Assembly (NCBI GenBank): GCA_015258265.1
Contig: JABZIP010000018.1
Span: forward strand, 1 to 21,483
Length of the DNA: 21,483 nt
Direction of reading: 5' to 3'
Origin: Clostridiales bacterium
GTDB lineage: Bacteria; Bacillota; Clostridia; Peptostreptococcales; Anaerovoracaceae
Shown here piece by piece: positions 15,658 to 21,483 of this stretch. A program made the translations under genes and the position numbers. Numbering within the stretch: the stretch's first letter is position 1; each line of letters begins with the position of its first letter. A model generated the notes under the pieces. That model did not search any database. It saw nothing but the letters and a program-made list of their open reading frames with translations, and had not been told where the DNA came from.

Positions 15658-16683
15658 ATGGAATCGTTTTTTTATAAGGCTGAAGGTAAAATCAAAAAAT
15701 ATCAGCACAAGATTGTATTACCTGAGGGTAATGATAAGAGAGTAGTGGGTGCCGCTATCAGGCTAAAGACGGACAATCTTTTGGAACCGATAGTTTTGGG
15801 AAAACCGGAGGAGGTTCAAAAGCTGGCGGAAGAAATGGAAGCTGACGCAAGCAATCTGATTATAATAGATCCGGATACATATCCCGAAAGAGATGACCTT
15901 GTTAAAGCCTTAGTGGAAAGAAGAAAAGGCAAGCTCACAGAGGAGCAGGCAAGCGAGTTGCTCAAAGATGTCAACTATTTCGGAACAATGCTGGTATATA
16001 CAAAAAGGGCAGACGGGCTCGTATCGGGAGCGGTTCATACTACAGGCGATACAGTAAGACCGGCTCTTCAGATTATAAAAGTAAAAAAAGAATATCAAAA
16101 AGTATCGGGCGCATATATAATGATTAAGGGAGATAAGACATATATCTTCGCTGATTGCGCTATCAATATTACACCGTCGTCGGAAGACTTGGCTGAGATT
16201 GCAAAGCAATCTTCTGAAACAGCTATCAAGTACGGTATCGATCCTAAGATTGCGATGCTCAGCTTCTCGACTAAGGGATCCGGAAAAGATCCGCTTGTTG
16301 ACAAGGTGAGAATAGGCTATGAAATAGCTAAGGAAAGATTCCCTGAACTTGTTATCGACGGGGAAATACAGTTTGACGCGGCATTTGTACCTAGAGTTGC
16401 AAAAGAAAAGCTCAAAGGTGAAGAATCGCCGGTTGCAGGACAGGCAAACACATTCATATTCCCTGACATACAAGCAGGAAACATCGGATACAAGTTGGTT
16501 CAGAGAATGGCAGATTACGAGGCAATAGGACCTATTTTACAAGGACTGAATGCTCCTGTAAACGATTTATCCAGAGGATGTAACGAAGAGGATGTATATA
16601 AGCTCGCTATCATATCATCTATGGAGGCGATTACGAATACGGAAGCGAGAAAGGCAGATCCGAATTTCGATCCGTTTAATTAG
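15658..16683 (+). CDS. pta: Phosphate acetyltransferase
   Basis: A 341-residue cytoplasmic enzyme interconverting acetyl-CoA plus phosphate with acetyl phosphate plus CoA, the entry to ATP-yielding acetate fermentation when paired with acetate kinase. The family blocks are clear: KIVLPEGNDKRV near the start, GLVSGAVHTTGDTVRPALQI (about 120-139), FSTKGSG, FPDIQAGNIGYKLVQRM (about 270-286) and GPILQGLNAPVNDLSRGC (about 292-309). The length is that of the short single-domain bacterial Pta, without the N-terminal DRTGG extension of E. coli Pta. The start is ATG 15658 with AAGGAGG at 15645-15651. No acetate kinase gene is adjacent; a terminator follows immediately, so pta is monocistronic here. 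Confidence 0.95.
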   Translation: MESFFYKAEGKIKKYQHKIVLPEGNDKRVVGAAIRLKTDNLLEPIVLGKPEEVQKLAEEMEADASNLIIIDPDTYPERDDLVKALVERRKGKLTEEQASELLKDVNYFGTMLVYTKRADGLVSGAVHTTGDTVRPALQIIKVKKEYQKVSGAYIMIKGDKTYIFADCAINITPSSEDLAEIAKQSSETAIKYGIDPKIAMLSFSTKGSGKDPLVDKVRIGYEIAKERFPELVIDGEIQFDAAFVPRVAKEKLKGEESPVAGQANTFIFPDIQAGNIGYKLVQRMADYEAIGPILQGLNAPVNDLSRGCNEEDVYKLAIISSMEAITNTEARKADPNFDPFN

Positions 16684-16693
16684 TAGAGAAAAG

Positions 16694-16727
16694 AAAAAAG
16701 ATGTTATCTAAAGATAACATCTTTTTT
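16694..16727 (+). terminator. Bidirectional intrinsic terminator between pta and the tRNA cluster
   Basis: GATGTTATCT (16700-16709) pairs perfectly with AGATAACATC (16712-16721), flanked by six A and six T. The symmetrical A/T flanks let it stop pta transcription on + and the convergent tRNA operon on minus, just 4 bases after the CCA end of tRNA-Glu. Confidence 0.9.
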
Positions 16728-16730
16728 ATG

Positions 16731-16805
16731 TGGTGACTCCATCGGGAATCGAACCCGAGTTACTGCCGTGAGAGGGCAGTGTCTTGACCGCTTGACCATG
16801 GAGCC
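16731..16805 (-). tRNA. tRNA-Glu (CTC)
   Basis: Read on the minus strand, the acceptor GGCTCCA pairs with TGGAGTC, the discriminator is A, and CCA is encoded at 16731-16733. The anticodon loop CTCTCAC gives anticodon CTC (codon GAG). The GGTTCGATTC T-arm is intact. It is the last gene of the cluster. Confidence 0.92.
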
Positions 16806-16811
16806 AAATAT

Positions 16812-16830
16812 AGCCCTCTAAAAAGAGGGC

Positions 16831-16831
<1 letters not shown>
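16812..16831 (-). other. GC-rich hairpin between tRNA-Cys and tRNA-Glu
   Basis: AGCCCTCT (16812-16819) and AGAGGGCT (16824-16831) form a perfect 8-bp stem with a 4-base loop. It touches the encoded CCA end of tRNA-Cys and has no T-run on the minus strand, so a role in processing of the polycistronic tRNA transcript is more likely than termination. Confidence 0.45.
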
Positions 16832-16905
<74 letters not shown>

Positions 16906-16909
16906 GCAT

Positions 16910-16929
16910 AAAAAGTCGTATGACTTTTT
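16910..16929 (-). other. A/T-rich hairpin between tRNA-Gln and tRNA-Cys
   Basis: AAAAAGTC and GACTTTTT form a symmetric 8-bp stem with a 4-base loop. It has only three strong pairs and is probably a weak spacer structure rather than a real terminator, as two further tRNA genes lie downstream. Confidence 0.3.
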
Positions 16930-16934
16930 ATTAT

Positions 16935-17009
16935 TGGCTAGGGTAGCAGGATTCGAACCTGCGGATGACGGAATCAGAATCCGTTGCCTTACCACTTGGC
17001 GATACCCCA
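16935..17009 (-). tRNA. tRNA-Gln (CTG)
   Basis: The acceptor TGGGGTA pairs with TACCCTA, with G73 and encoded CCA (16935-16937). U1-A72 and G73 are classical glutamine identity features. The loop TTCTGAT gives anticodon CTG (codon CAG). Confidence 0.93.
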
Positions 17010-17023
17010 ACGAAAAATTAAAA

Positions 17024-17100
17024 TGGGGTGGATAGTGGGATTCGAACCCACGTATACAGGAGCCACAACCCTGCGTCTTAACCACTTGACGATACCCACC
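17024..17100 (-). tRNA. tRNA-His (GTG)
   Basis: The acceptor GTGGGTA is preceded by a genome-encoded G at position -1 (17100) opposite C73, the histidine identity pair. CCA is encoded at 17024-17026. The loop TTGTGGC gives anticodon GTG. Confidence 0.95.
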
Positions 17101-17112
17101 ATATAAAAAAAC

Positions 17113-17189
17113 TGGCGACCTGGATCGGGCTCGAACCGACGACCTCCAGCGTGACAGGCTGGCATTCTAACCAACTGAACTACCAGGCC
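17113..17189 (-). tRNA. tRNA-Asp (GTC)
   Basis: The acceptor GGCCTGG pairs with CCAGGTC, with G73 and encoded CCA (17113-17115). The loop TGTCACG gives anticodon GTC. D- and T-arms are complete. Confidence 0.95.
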
Positions 17190-17216
17190 ATGACCTAATA
17201 AATAGATTTAGGTATG

Positions 17217-17292
17217 TGGTGGGCGTTATAGGGCTCGAACCTATGACCCCCTGCTTGTAAGGCAGATGCTCTCCCAGCTGAGCTAAACGCCC
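17217..17292 (-). tRNA. tRNA-Val (TAC)
   Basis: The acceptor GGGCGTT pairs with AACGCCC, with A73 and encoded CCA (17217-17219). The loop CTTACAA gives anticodon TAC. Confidence 0.95.
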
Positions 17293-17295
17293 ACA

Positions 17296-17372
17296 TGGTA
17301 GCGGCGAGTGGATTCGAACCACCGACCTTCCGGGTATGAACCGGACGCTCTAGCCAACTAAGCTACACCGCC
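17296..17372 (-). tRNA. Elongator tRNA-Met (CAT)
   Basis: The acceptor GGCGGTG pairs with CGCCGCT (G1-U72), with A73 and encoded CCA (17296-17298). The loop TTCATAC gives anticodon CAT. The anticodon stem is TCCGG/CCGGA without the three G-C pairs of initiator tRNA, and the whole closely resembles Bacillus elongator tRNA-Met. It is the first gene of the cluster. Confidence 0.93.
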
Positions 17373-17408
17373 ACAACAATTATTTTGTTTTGTAAGTCAA
17401 CAATGTAT

Positions 17409-17437
17409 ATGATAGCATTTTAGGTGTTTTCTGTCAA
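17409..17437 (-). promoter_or_regulatory. Strong sigma-A-type promoter of the tRNA operon
   Basis: On the minus strand a consensus TTGACA (17432-17437) and TATCAT (17409-17414) lie exactly 17 bases apart, and TGC just before the -10 gives an extended -10. It sits 37 bases ahead of tRNA-Met, fitting a high-output stable-RNA promoter. Confidence 0.88.
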
Positions 17438-17472
17438 CACTTTTTTTATCAGCGGTTTTGTTTTTTTGTAAA

Positions 17473-18684
17473 TCAAGAATTTGACTTACCTACGGATTTG
17501 TTTAAGCTGACTATCAGTATTATTACTACGGCACCTATGAAACTTGATACGGTAGCGCAAATATTCATTGTAAGTATACCGAAATTATCTATCAAAAATC
17601 CGCCGAGCATGCTTGCGAGTACGGAAGAAACGGTAACTGCCAAAGTGAATAGTCCTTGACCTTTGACTGCATCGCTTTTTTTCATAATCTTATCTATGTA
17701 ATGAACCATGGCAGGTAAAAACAGCGCAAATGCAACGGGCTGTAAAAAATGAGCCAGATATAGAAGCGGCAGACCTTTCGCAACGGTGCATAGAGCAATT
17801 TTTAGGGTAAAGCATATCGCGGAAAGTTTCAGCATGGACTCGTACTTGAATATCCTGTTGATTTGATCGAAAAACAGCAATGTAGGAACTTCTAAAAATG
17901 CCATAAATGCGAATATATAGCCTAAATCTTTGTTTGTGCCGCCGATACTTTTTACTATTTGAAGTAAGAATGAATTTAAGATACCGTTGCTGAAAAATAA
18001 AGCGACTATTCCTATACACATAATGAAAAACGATTTATTATTTTTTATAAACAGCAGTAGATTTGTAGCTTTTTCGCCTGCTTTTTCTTGTGCAACCGAA
18101 TCAAGCAATCGGAAATCGCTGCTTGTCTTTGAAATACTCAAAAAGCTGAACATCATCAAAACGGCGATGGACATACCGCAAATAGGGATTGAAATTGTAC
18201 CTGTTTTATCTACGAGCCTTCCCAAAAGTACGCACAAAATCGAGTATGACAGCGAACCCATGCTTCTTGCAAAACCGAAGCTGACATGTGCAGAAGCGCT
18301 TGAGAGCTTGAAACTGAGCGCACTGATGAGAGGTTGCAGCGCGGTTTGTATGGCAATTACAGCGATGAAAATTACAGCTATAAAAATAATCGGAAGAGTG
18401 GAGATCAGTAGAAGCGCAGTGAGCATGGCAGTCGCAAGTGCGATTAGGATACCTATATTAAGAGATCCCTTTAATCCTGTTTTGTCGGCGAGATTTGAGA
18501 AAAAGGTTATGGATAAAACGCCGAGTATATTTCCGACTGCTAAAATTAAGCCGATTTGGGAATTGGTTATATTTCTTGACAGTAAAAAAGCCGAAGCGAA
18601 ACTGTAAATCGCACCGTAGTACATCCAATAAGTACCTTGTAATGAAGAATATTCAAAATTTAATAATTTGGTTTTGTTTGTCAT
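17473..18684 (-). CDS. MFS transporter (MFS_1-like / LacY-type)
   Basis: A 403-residue polytopic membrane protein with about twelve hydrophobic segments in two halves. The first helix region TYWMYYGAIYSFASAFLLS and the following SQIGLILAVGNI and LADKTGLKG (the loop 2-3 MFS signature type) place it with MFS_1-like / oligosaccharide-proton symporter relatives. FGFARSMGSLSYSI in helix 5 is also typical of that group. The substrate cannot be told. The ATG at 18684 is preferred: AAGGGTG (18699-18693) is a well-placed ribosome site for it, whereas the GTG at 18693 lies within that site. No terminator is seen between its TGA and the tRNA promoter 36 bases downstream, so some read-through into the tRNA operon is possible. 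Confidence 0.82.
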   Translation of the reverse strand: MTNKTKLLNFEYSSLQGTYWMYYGAIYSFASAFLLSRNITNSQIGLILAVGNILGVLSITFFSNLADKTGLKGSLNIGILIALATAMLTALLLISTLPIIFIAVIFIAVIAIQTALQPLISALSFKLSSASAHVSFGFARSMGSLSYSILCVLLGRLVDKTGTISIPICGMSIAVLMMFSFLSISKTSSDFRLLDSVAQEKAGEKATNLLLFIKNNKSFFIMCIGIVALFFSNGILNSFLLQIVKSIGGTNKDLGYIFAFMAFLEVPTLLFFDQINRIFKYESMLKLSAICFTLKIALCTVAKGLPLLYLAHFLQPVAFALFLPAMVHYIDKIMKKSDAVKGQGLFTLAVTVSSVLASMLGGFLIDNFGILTMNICATVSSFIGAVVIILIVSLNKSVGKSNS

Positions 18685-18716
18685 CGTATTCACCCTTAAA
18701 ATATCTAAGTATGGTT

Positions 18717-18745
18717 AAAATAGATTTTGCTTATATAGCATGCAA
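18717..18745 (-). promoter_or_regulatory. Candidate promoter for the MFS gene
   Basis: On the minus strand TTGCAT (18740-18745) and TATTTT (18717-18722) have a 17-base spacer and lie about 33 bases ahead of the ATG at 18684. Both boxes deviate from consensus, suggesting a modest or regulated promoter. Confidence 0.42.
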
Positions 18746-18754
18746 CGAAAGCGA

Positions 18755-18771
18755 GCCGGTGCAAAATCGGC
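18755..18771. other. Small inverted repeat in the divergent intergenic region
   Basis: GCCGGT (18755-18760) and ATCGGC (18766-18771) form an imperfect 6-bp repeat around GCAAA, just upstream of the proposed MFS promoter and about 80 bases before the promoter of the divergent carrier gene. It could be an operator; no known site is recognised. Confidence 0.3.
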
Positions 18772-18850
18772 AGGTAATATTTTAGCACAAGTGAGCAAAA
18801 AATGTAATACGAAAAAATGAAAAATAAATGTAAAAAAAATCACAAACTAC

Positions 18851-18879
18851 TTGAAAATTTTGTGAAGAAAATGTAAAAT
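18851..18879 (+). promoter_or_regulatory. Promoter for the YfcC-like carrier gene
   Basis: TTGAAA at 18851-18856 and TAAAAT at 18874-18879 have the ideal 17-base spacer and lie 63 bases ahead of the start codon. The short leader contains a near-consensus AGGAGG (18931-18936). Confidence 0.6.
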
Positions 18880-18942
18880 ATCAGCGTAGCTCTAAAATAT
18901 TGAGCTATAAAGAAATAATGTTTTATTTATAGGAGGCATTTA

Positions 18943-20484
18943 ATGGACGACATTAAAGAAGTAGAGCCACAGGCTCCTAAGAAGGAAAAGAAAAAACGCG
19001 AGTTTCCTTCCGCATTTACGGTACTGTTCATCATTTTGATCTTGGCTGCGATAGGCACATGGGTGATGCCTACGGGTTCTTATTCCAAGATGATTTATAA
19101 CAGCGATACCAACAGCTTTGATATTACAAGTCCAAGCGGCGAGGTTACATCCATGCCGGCAACACAAGAATCTCTAAACGAACTGAATATCAAGGCGAAA
19201 TTGGATTTATTTCTGGACGGAAGCATCTACAAACCTATCGGTATACCGGGCAGCTTCGAAGCACTCGACAAAAATCCTCAGGGATTCAAAGATGTGGTGC
19301 TTGCACTTGTAAACGGTGTATACGAAACGATAGACATCACGCTGTTCATCTTCGTTTTGGGCGGTATGCTTGCGTATCTGAACAAATCAGGCGTGTTTGC
19401 GGCAGGTATGGGTGCGCTTGCGAAGAAAACAAAAGGCGCCGAATTTATACTGATAGTGCTTGTAACTACACTCATATCGCTTGGCGGTACTACTTTTGGA
19501 ATGTGCGAAGAAACAGTACCTATATATGCGATAGTAATTCCTGTATTCGTAATGACGGGTTACGATGCTCTTGTAGGTATAGCTGCGGTTTACTTCGGTT
19601 CATCAATAGGTACAATGTGTTCAACTGTCAATCCGTTCTCGGCTGTAATAGCATCGAATGCGGCAGGTATCAACTTTGTAGACGGAATACCGTTTAGAGC
19701 TGTAGCGCTTGCAGTTGGAACTACAATCTGTATATTATATGTAATAAGATACGGAAATATGGTAAAAAAAGATCCGTCAAAATCTTTGATTTTGGAGAGC
19801 AAAGCCTACATCGAAGAAAGATTTTGCAGCGATGCTGTTGTTCCTGAACTAACTCTTAGATACAAAATCGTGCTTGTGCAGTTTTTCTTAACATTTGTTA
19901 TATTGGTATACGGTGTAATAAAATTGGGCTGGTGGTTTGGAGAAATGACTGCATTGTTCCTTGTTTCCGCTATAATTATGGGTATTCTTTTGGGATTCTC
20001 GGAAAGAGAAATGGTAAACGAATTTCTGGCAGGAGCGGGAGAAATGATAGGCGTAGGACTTATTTGCGGAGTAGCGCGTTCTATCAATGTAGTCCTTGAC
20101 GCAGGTCTTGTTTCCGATGCGCTACTCAATGTGATGTCGGGCTGGGTAATAGGTATGAGCCCATATCTATTTGTAATAATGATGTATTTTATTTACATTA
20201 TATTAGGATTTTTCATCAATTCGTCTTCCGGACTTGCAATGCTGTCTATTCCAATCATGGCGCCGCTTGCAGATTCCGTTGGATTACCAAGAGAAGTTGT
20301 TATCACAGCGTATATGTTCGGACAGGGAACTATGGGCTTCATAACACCGACAGGATTAGTCCTTGTGGTACTTGAACTTGTGCATGTAAACTACGACAAG
20401 TACATCAAGCTGGTTACACCTTTACTTGGAATATTGGTTGTATTTTCGATTGTGTTCTTGTGCATCGAAGTCGCAATATTATAA
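18943..20484 (+). CDS. YfcC-like (anaerobic C4-dicarboxylate/basic amino acid carrier superfamily) transporter
   Basis: A 513-residue integral membrane protein. The basic, Pro/Lys-rich N-terminus (1-20) is cytoplasmic and is followed by a first TM ending in WVMPTGSY, a hallmark of the YfcC/DcuC-type family. A long outside loop (about 45-115) precedes roughly eleven further TMs. Two repeated hairpin regions are visible: GGTTFGMCEETVP and GSSIGTMCSTVNPFSA in the first half, and INSSSGLAMLSIPIMAPLAD and FGQGTMGFITPTG in the second. These resemble the substrate-binding re-entrant loops of ion-transporter-superfamily carriers. Likely substrates are C4-dicarboxylates, amino acids or short-chain acids; the sequence does not decide. 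It is a single gene with its own promoter and a long terminator hairpin. Confidence 0.82.
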   Translation: MDDIKEVEPQAPKKEKKKREFPSAFTVLFIILILAAIGTWVMPTGSYSKMIYNSDTNSFDITSPSGEVTSMPATQESLNELNIKAKLDLFLDGSIYKPIGIPGSFEALDKNPQGFKDVVLALVNGVYETIDITLFIFVLGGMLAYLNKSGVFAAGMGALAKKTKGAEFILIVLVTTLISLGGTTFGMCEETVPIYAIVIPVFVMTGYDALVGIAAVYFGSSIGTMCSTVNPFSAVIASNAAGINFVDGIPFRAVALAVGTTICILYVIRYGNMVKKDPSKSLILESKAYIEERFCSDAVVPELTLRYKIVLVQFFLTFVILVYGVIKLGWWFGEMTALFLVSAIIMGILLGFSEREMVNEFLAGAGEMIGVGLICGVARSINVVLDAGLVSDALLNVMSGWVIGMSPYLFVIMMYFIYIILGFFINSSSGLAMLSIPIMAPLADSVGLPREVVITAYMFGQGTMGFITPTGLVLVVLELVHVNYDKYIKLVTPLLGILVVFSIVFLCIEVAIL

Positions 20485-20549
20485 ATTGTATTGAAAAAAC
20501 AGAAAATTGCATAAAAATTAGTTTTTGAAATCAAATCTTATAAAAGAAA

Positions 20550-20604
20550 CAATAAAAGCAAAAAGTCGCTTTCCTATGCGGAAAGCGACTTTTTGCTTTT
20601 ATTG
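20550..20604 (+). terminator. Long bidirectional terminator hairpin with 25-bp perfect arms
   Basis: The arms 20550-20574 and 20580-20604 are perfectly complementary around a 5-base loop TATGC. The GC-rich core is AGTCGCTTTCC / GGAAAGCGACT, and the T5 and T4 stretches in the outer arm serve as the tail on either strand. It ends the carrier gene 66 bases after its stop and insulates the next gene. Confidence 0.85.
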
Positions 20605-20706
20605 TTATAACCGACACTCCCAAGCGCAACGCTTCAAAGATTAAATACTTATTAAGAAAATATAAAATTTATTAAAAAATTGATATACAAAATGTCGAAA
20701 GTCTAG

Positions 20707-20712
20707 TATAAT
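20707..20712 (+). promoter_or_regulatory. Candidate -10 box for the EamA transporter gene
   Basis: A perfect TATAAT lies 43 bases before the start codon. No -35 at standard spacing is convincing; TTGATA at 20680-20685 is 21 bases away, too far. A short TTCGA-TTTT-TCGAA palindrome (20721-20734) just downstream of the likely start site could be an operator. Confidence 0.35.
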
Positions 20713-20755
20713 AATAGTGATTCGATTTTTCGAAAAACAGATAAGGAGGGGCGAA

Positions 20756-21483
20756 ATGAGTAAGAAAATGCGTGCAAACCTAATGCTGGTATTGACGGCA
20801 TTTATATGGGGAACGGCATTTGTGGCACAGATAAAAGGAATGGACAACCTCGGACCGTTTTCGTACGCTGCCACAAGGAATCTGGTCGGTGGGATTTTCT
20901 TAATTCCGGTTGCGCTATATTTCAGGTCTAAGGACAAAACGCAAAGAACGGAAGAAGAGAAGCGGTACGAAAAGAAAAACTTGATTTTGGGCGGACTTGC
21001 TTGTGGTTTAGCACTCTTCGTCGCGGGTTCGTTGCAACAGGTGGGACTTGCGCATACGACAGCGGGAAAAGCCGGATTTATAACGGCACTTTACATAGTG
21101 ATAGTACCTATTCTCGGAATATTTATAGGCAAAAAAATACGCCCTATTGTTTGGGGATGCGTTGCAGTTGCAGCAATCGGACTTTATCTTCTTTCCATTA
21201 CCAAAGGACTTCATATAGGAAAAGGAGATTTATTGGTGCTGCTTTGTGCAATCGGATTTTCTTGCCACATACTTGTCATCGACCATTTCTCACCCAAAAC
21301 TGACGGTGTTGCAATGTCATGTATACAGTTTTTTGTAGTGGCATTATGTTCCGCTATTGTAATGTTTATGATTGAAAGTCCTACGATTGAAAATATAATG
21401 GCATCGTGGCTGCCGATACTTTATGCAGGCGTATTGTCATCAGGAGTAGGTTATACGCTTCAAATAGTGGCTCAAAAAGATAC
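20756..21483 (+). CDS. EamA/DMT-family transporter, truncated by the window edge
   Basis: The frame begins at ATG 20756 (protein start MSKKMRANLMLVLTAFIWGT) with AAGGAGGGG at 20743-20751 and stays open to the right edge, giving 242 visible residues. The first TM carries the DMT signature FIWGTAFVAQ. Further hallmarks are ATRNLVGGIFLIPVA (TM2) and QQVGLAHTTAGKAGFITALYIVIVPI (about 97-122; SLQQVGLxxTTAxxAGFxT is the typical EamA block). The C-terminal EamA repeat starts after about residue 160 with LLVLLCAIGFSCHILVID. These proteins export or import small metabolites; the substrate is unknown. A full-length protein is expected to have about 300 residues and ten TMs, so roughly 60 residues are missing. 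Confidence 0.9.
   Translation, partial: MSKKMRANLMLVLTAFIWGTAFVAQIKGMDNLGPFSYAATRNLVGGIFLIPVALYFRSKDKTQRTEEEKRYEKKNLILGGLACGLALFVAGSLQQVGLAHTTAGKAGFITALYIVIVPILGIFIGKKIRPIVWGCVAVAAIGLYLLSITKGLHIGKGDLLVLLCAIGFSCHILVIDHFSPKTDGVAMSCIQFFVVALCSAIVMFMIESPTIENIMASWLPILYAGVLSSGVGYTLQIVAQKD

Noticed and set aside
15910..16473. 187-codon open frame on the minus strand inside pta
   Set aside because: It is a mirror of the conserved pta coding sequence, has a Cys/Phe/Tyr-rich low-complexity product and no ribosome site.
17296..17372. tRNA-Met read as initiator tRNA
   Set aside because: The anticodon stem lacks the three consecutive G-C pairs of initiators, and the body matches bacterial elongator tRNA-Met.
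17987..18607. 206-codon open frame on the + strand inside the MFS gene
   Set aside because: It is antisense to a well-supported membrane transporter and its product resembles no family.
18740..18790. GCCGGTGCAAAATCGGC segment resembling part of a second cobalamin aptamer
   Set aside because: The GGGAA element, the CCGCCACTGT-like block and the 3' B12 box are all absent; only a small hairpin remains.
21001..21303. Open frames on both strands at the right end
   Set aside because: Both lie within the EamA/DMT transporter frame that starts at 20756, which has a strong ribosome site and clear family motifs.

Overview
The window looks like chromosomal DNA of an anaerobic, low-to-moderate GC Bacillota (class Clostridia). 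Pointers are strong AGGAGG-type ribosome sites with frequent GTG/TTG starts, an H-NOX-MCP fusion of the type known from thermophilic and mesophilic clostridia, an SLH-anchored surface protein, ECF transporter modules, phosphate acetyltransferase, and a tRNA cluster with encoded CCA ends. No phage, insertion sequence or CRISPR array is visible.

Layout. 1-564: 3' end of a Y-family DNA polymerase gene (dinB-like). 650-2452: a heme-NO/O2-sensing chemoreceptor. 2521-2710: a cobalamin riboswitch ending in an intrinsic terminator. 2785-14173: a long, tightly packed set of nine genes, all on the + strand, that I read as one B12-riboswitch-controlled operon. It holds a five-gene NikABCDE-like metal/peptide-family ABC importer, an SLH-anchored alpha/alpha-toroid protein, a membrane-anchored DUF4430 (transcobalamin-like C-terminal domain) protein, an ECF T-component, and a fused ECF ATPase-ATPase-S-component protein. 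14257-15501: an SseB-family gene and a Nim-type flavin split-barrel gene. 15658-16683: pta, ending in a bidirectional terminator. 16731-17372 (minus): seven tRNA genes (transcribed Met-Val-Asp-His-Gln-Cys-Glu) behind a near-consensus promoter. 17473-18684 (minus): an MFS transporter. 18943-20484: a YfcC-like carrier. 20756 to the right edge: a truncated EamA/DMT transporter.

How the genes work together. The central operon is the exciting part. Mammalian intrinsic factor and transcobalamin bind cobalamin between an alpha6/alpha6 barrel and a small beta domain of the DUF4430 family. Here the two folds are encoded as two adjacent surface proteins, one with cell-wall (SLH) anchoring and one with a membrane anchor. 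They are followed directly by an ECF importer and lie downstream of a B12 riboswitch. The simplest reading is a Gram-positive corrinoid capture-and-import machine, a split transcobalamin handing its ligand to an ECF transporter. The Nik-like importer would supply cobalt, nickel or a metal chelate under the same B12 control. The folds, gene order and riboswitch are read from the sequence; the ligand assignment is inference.
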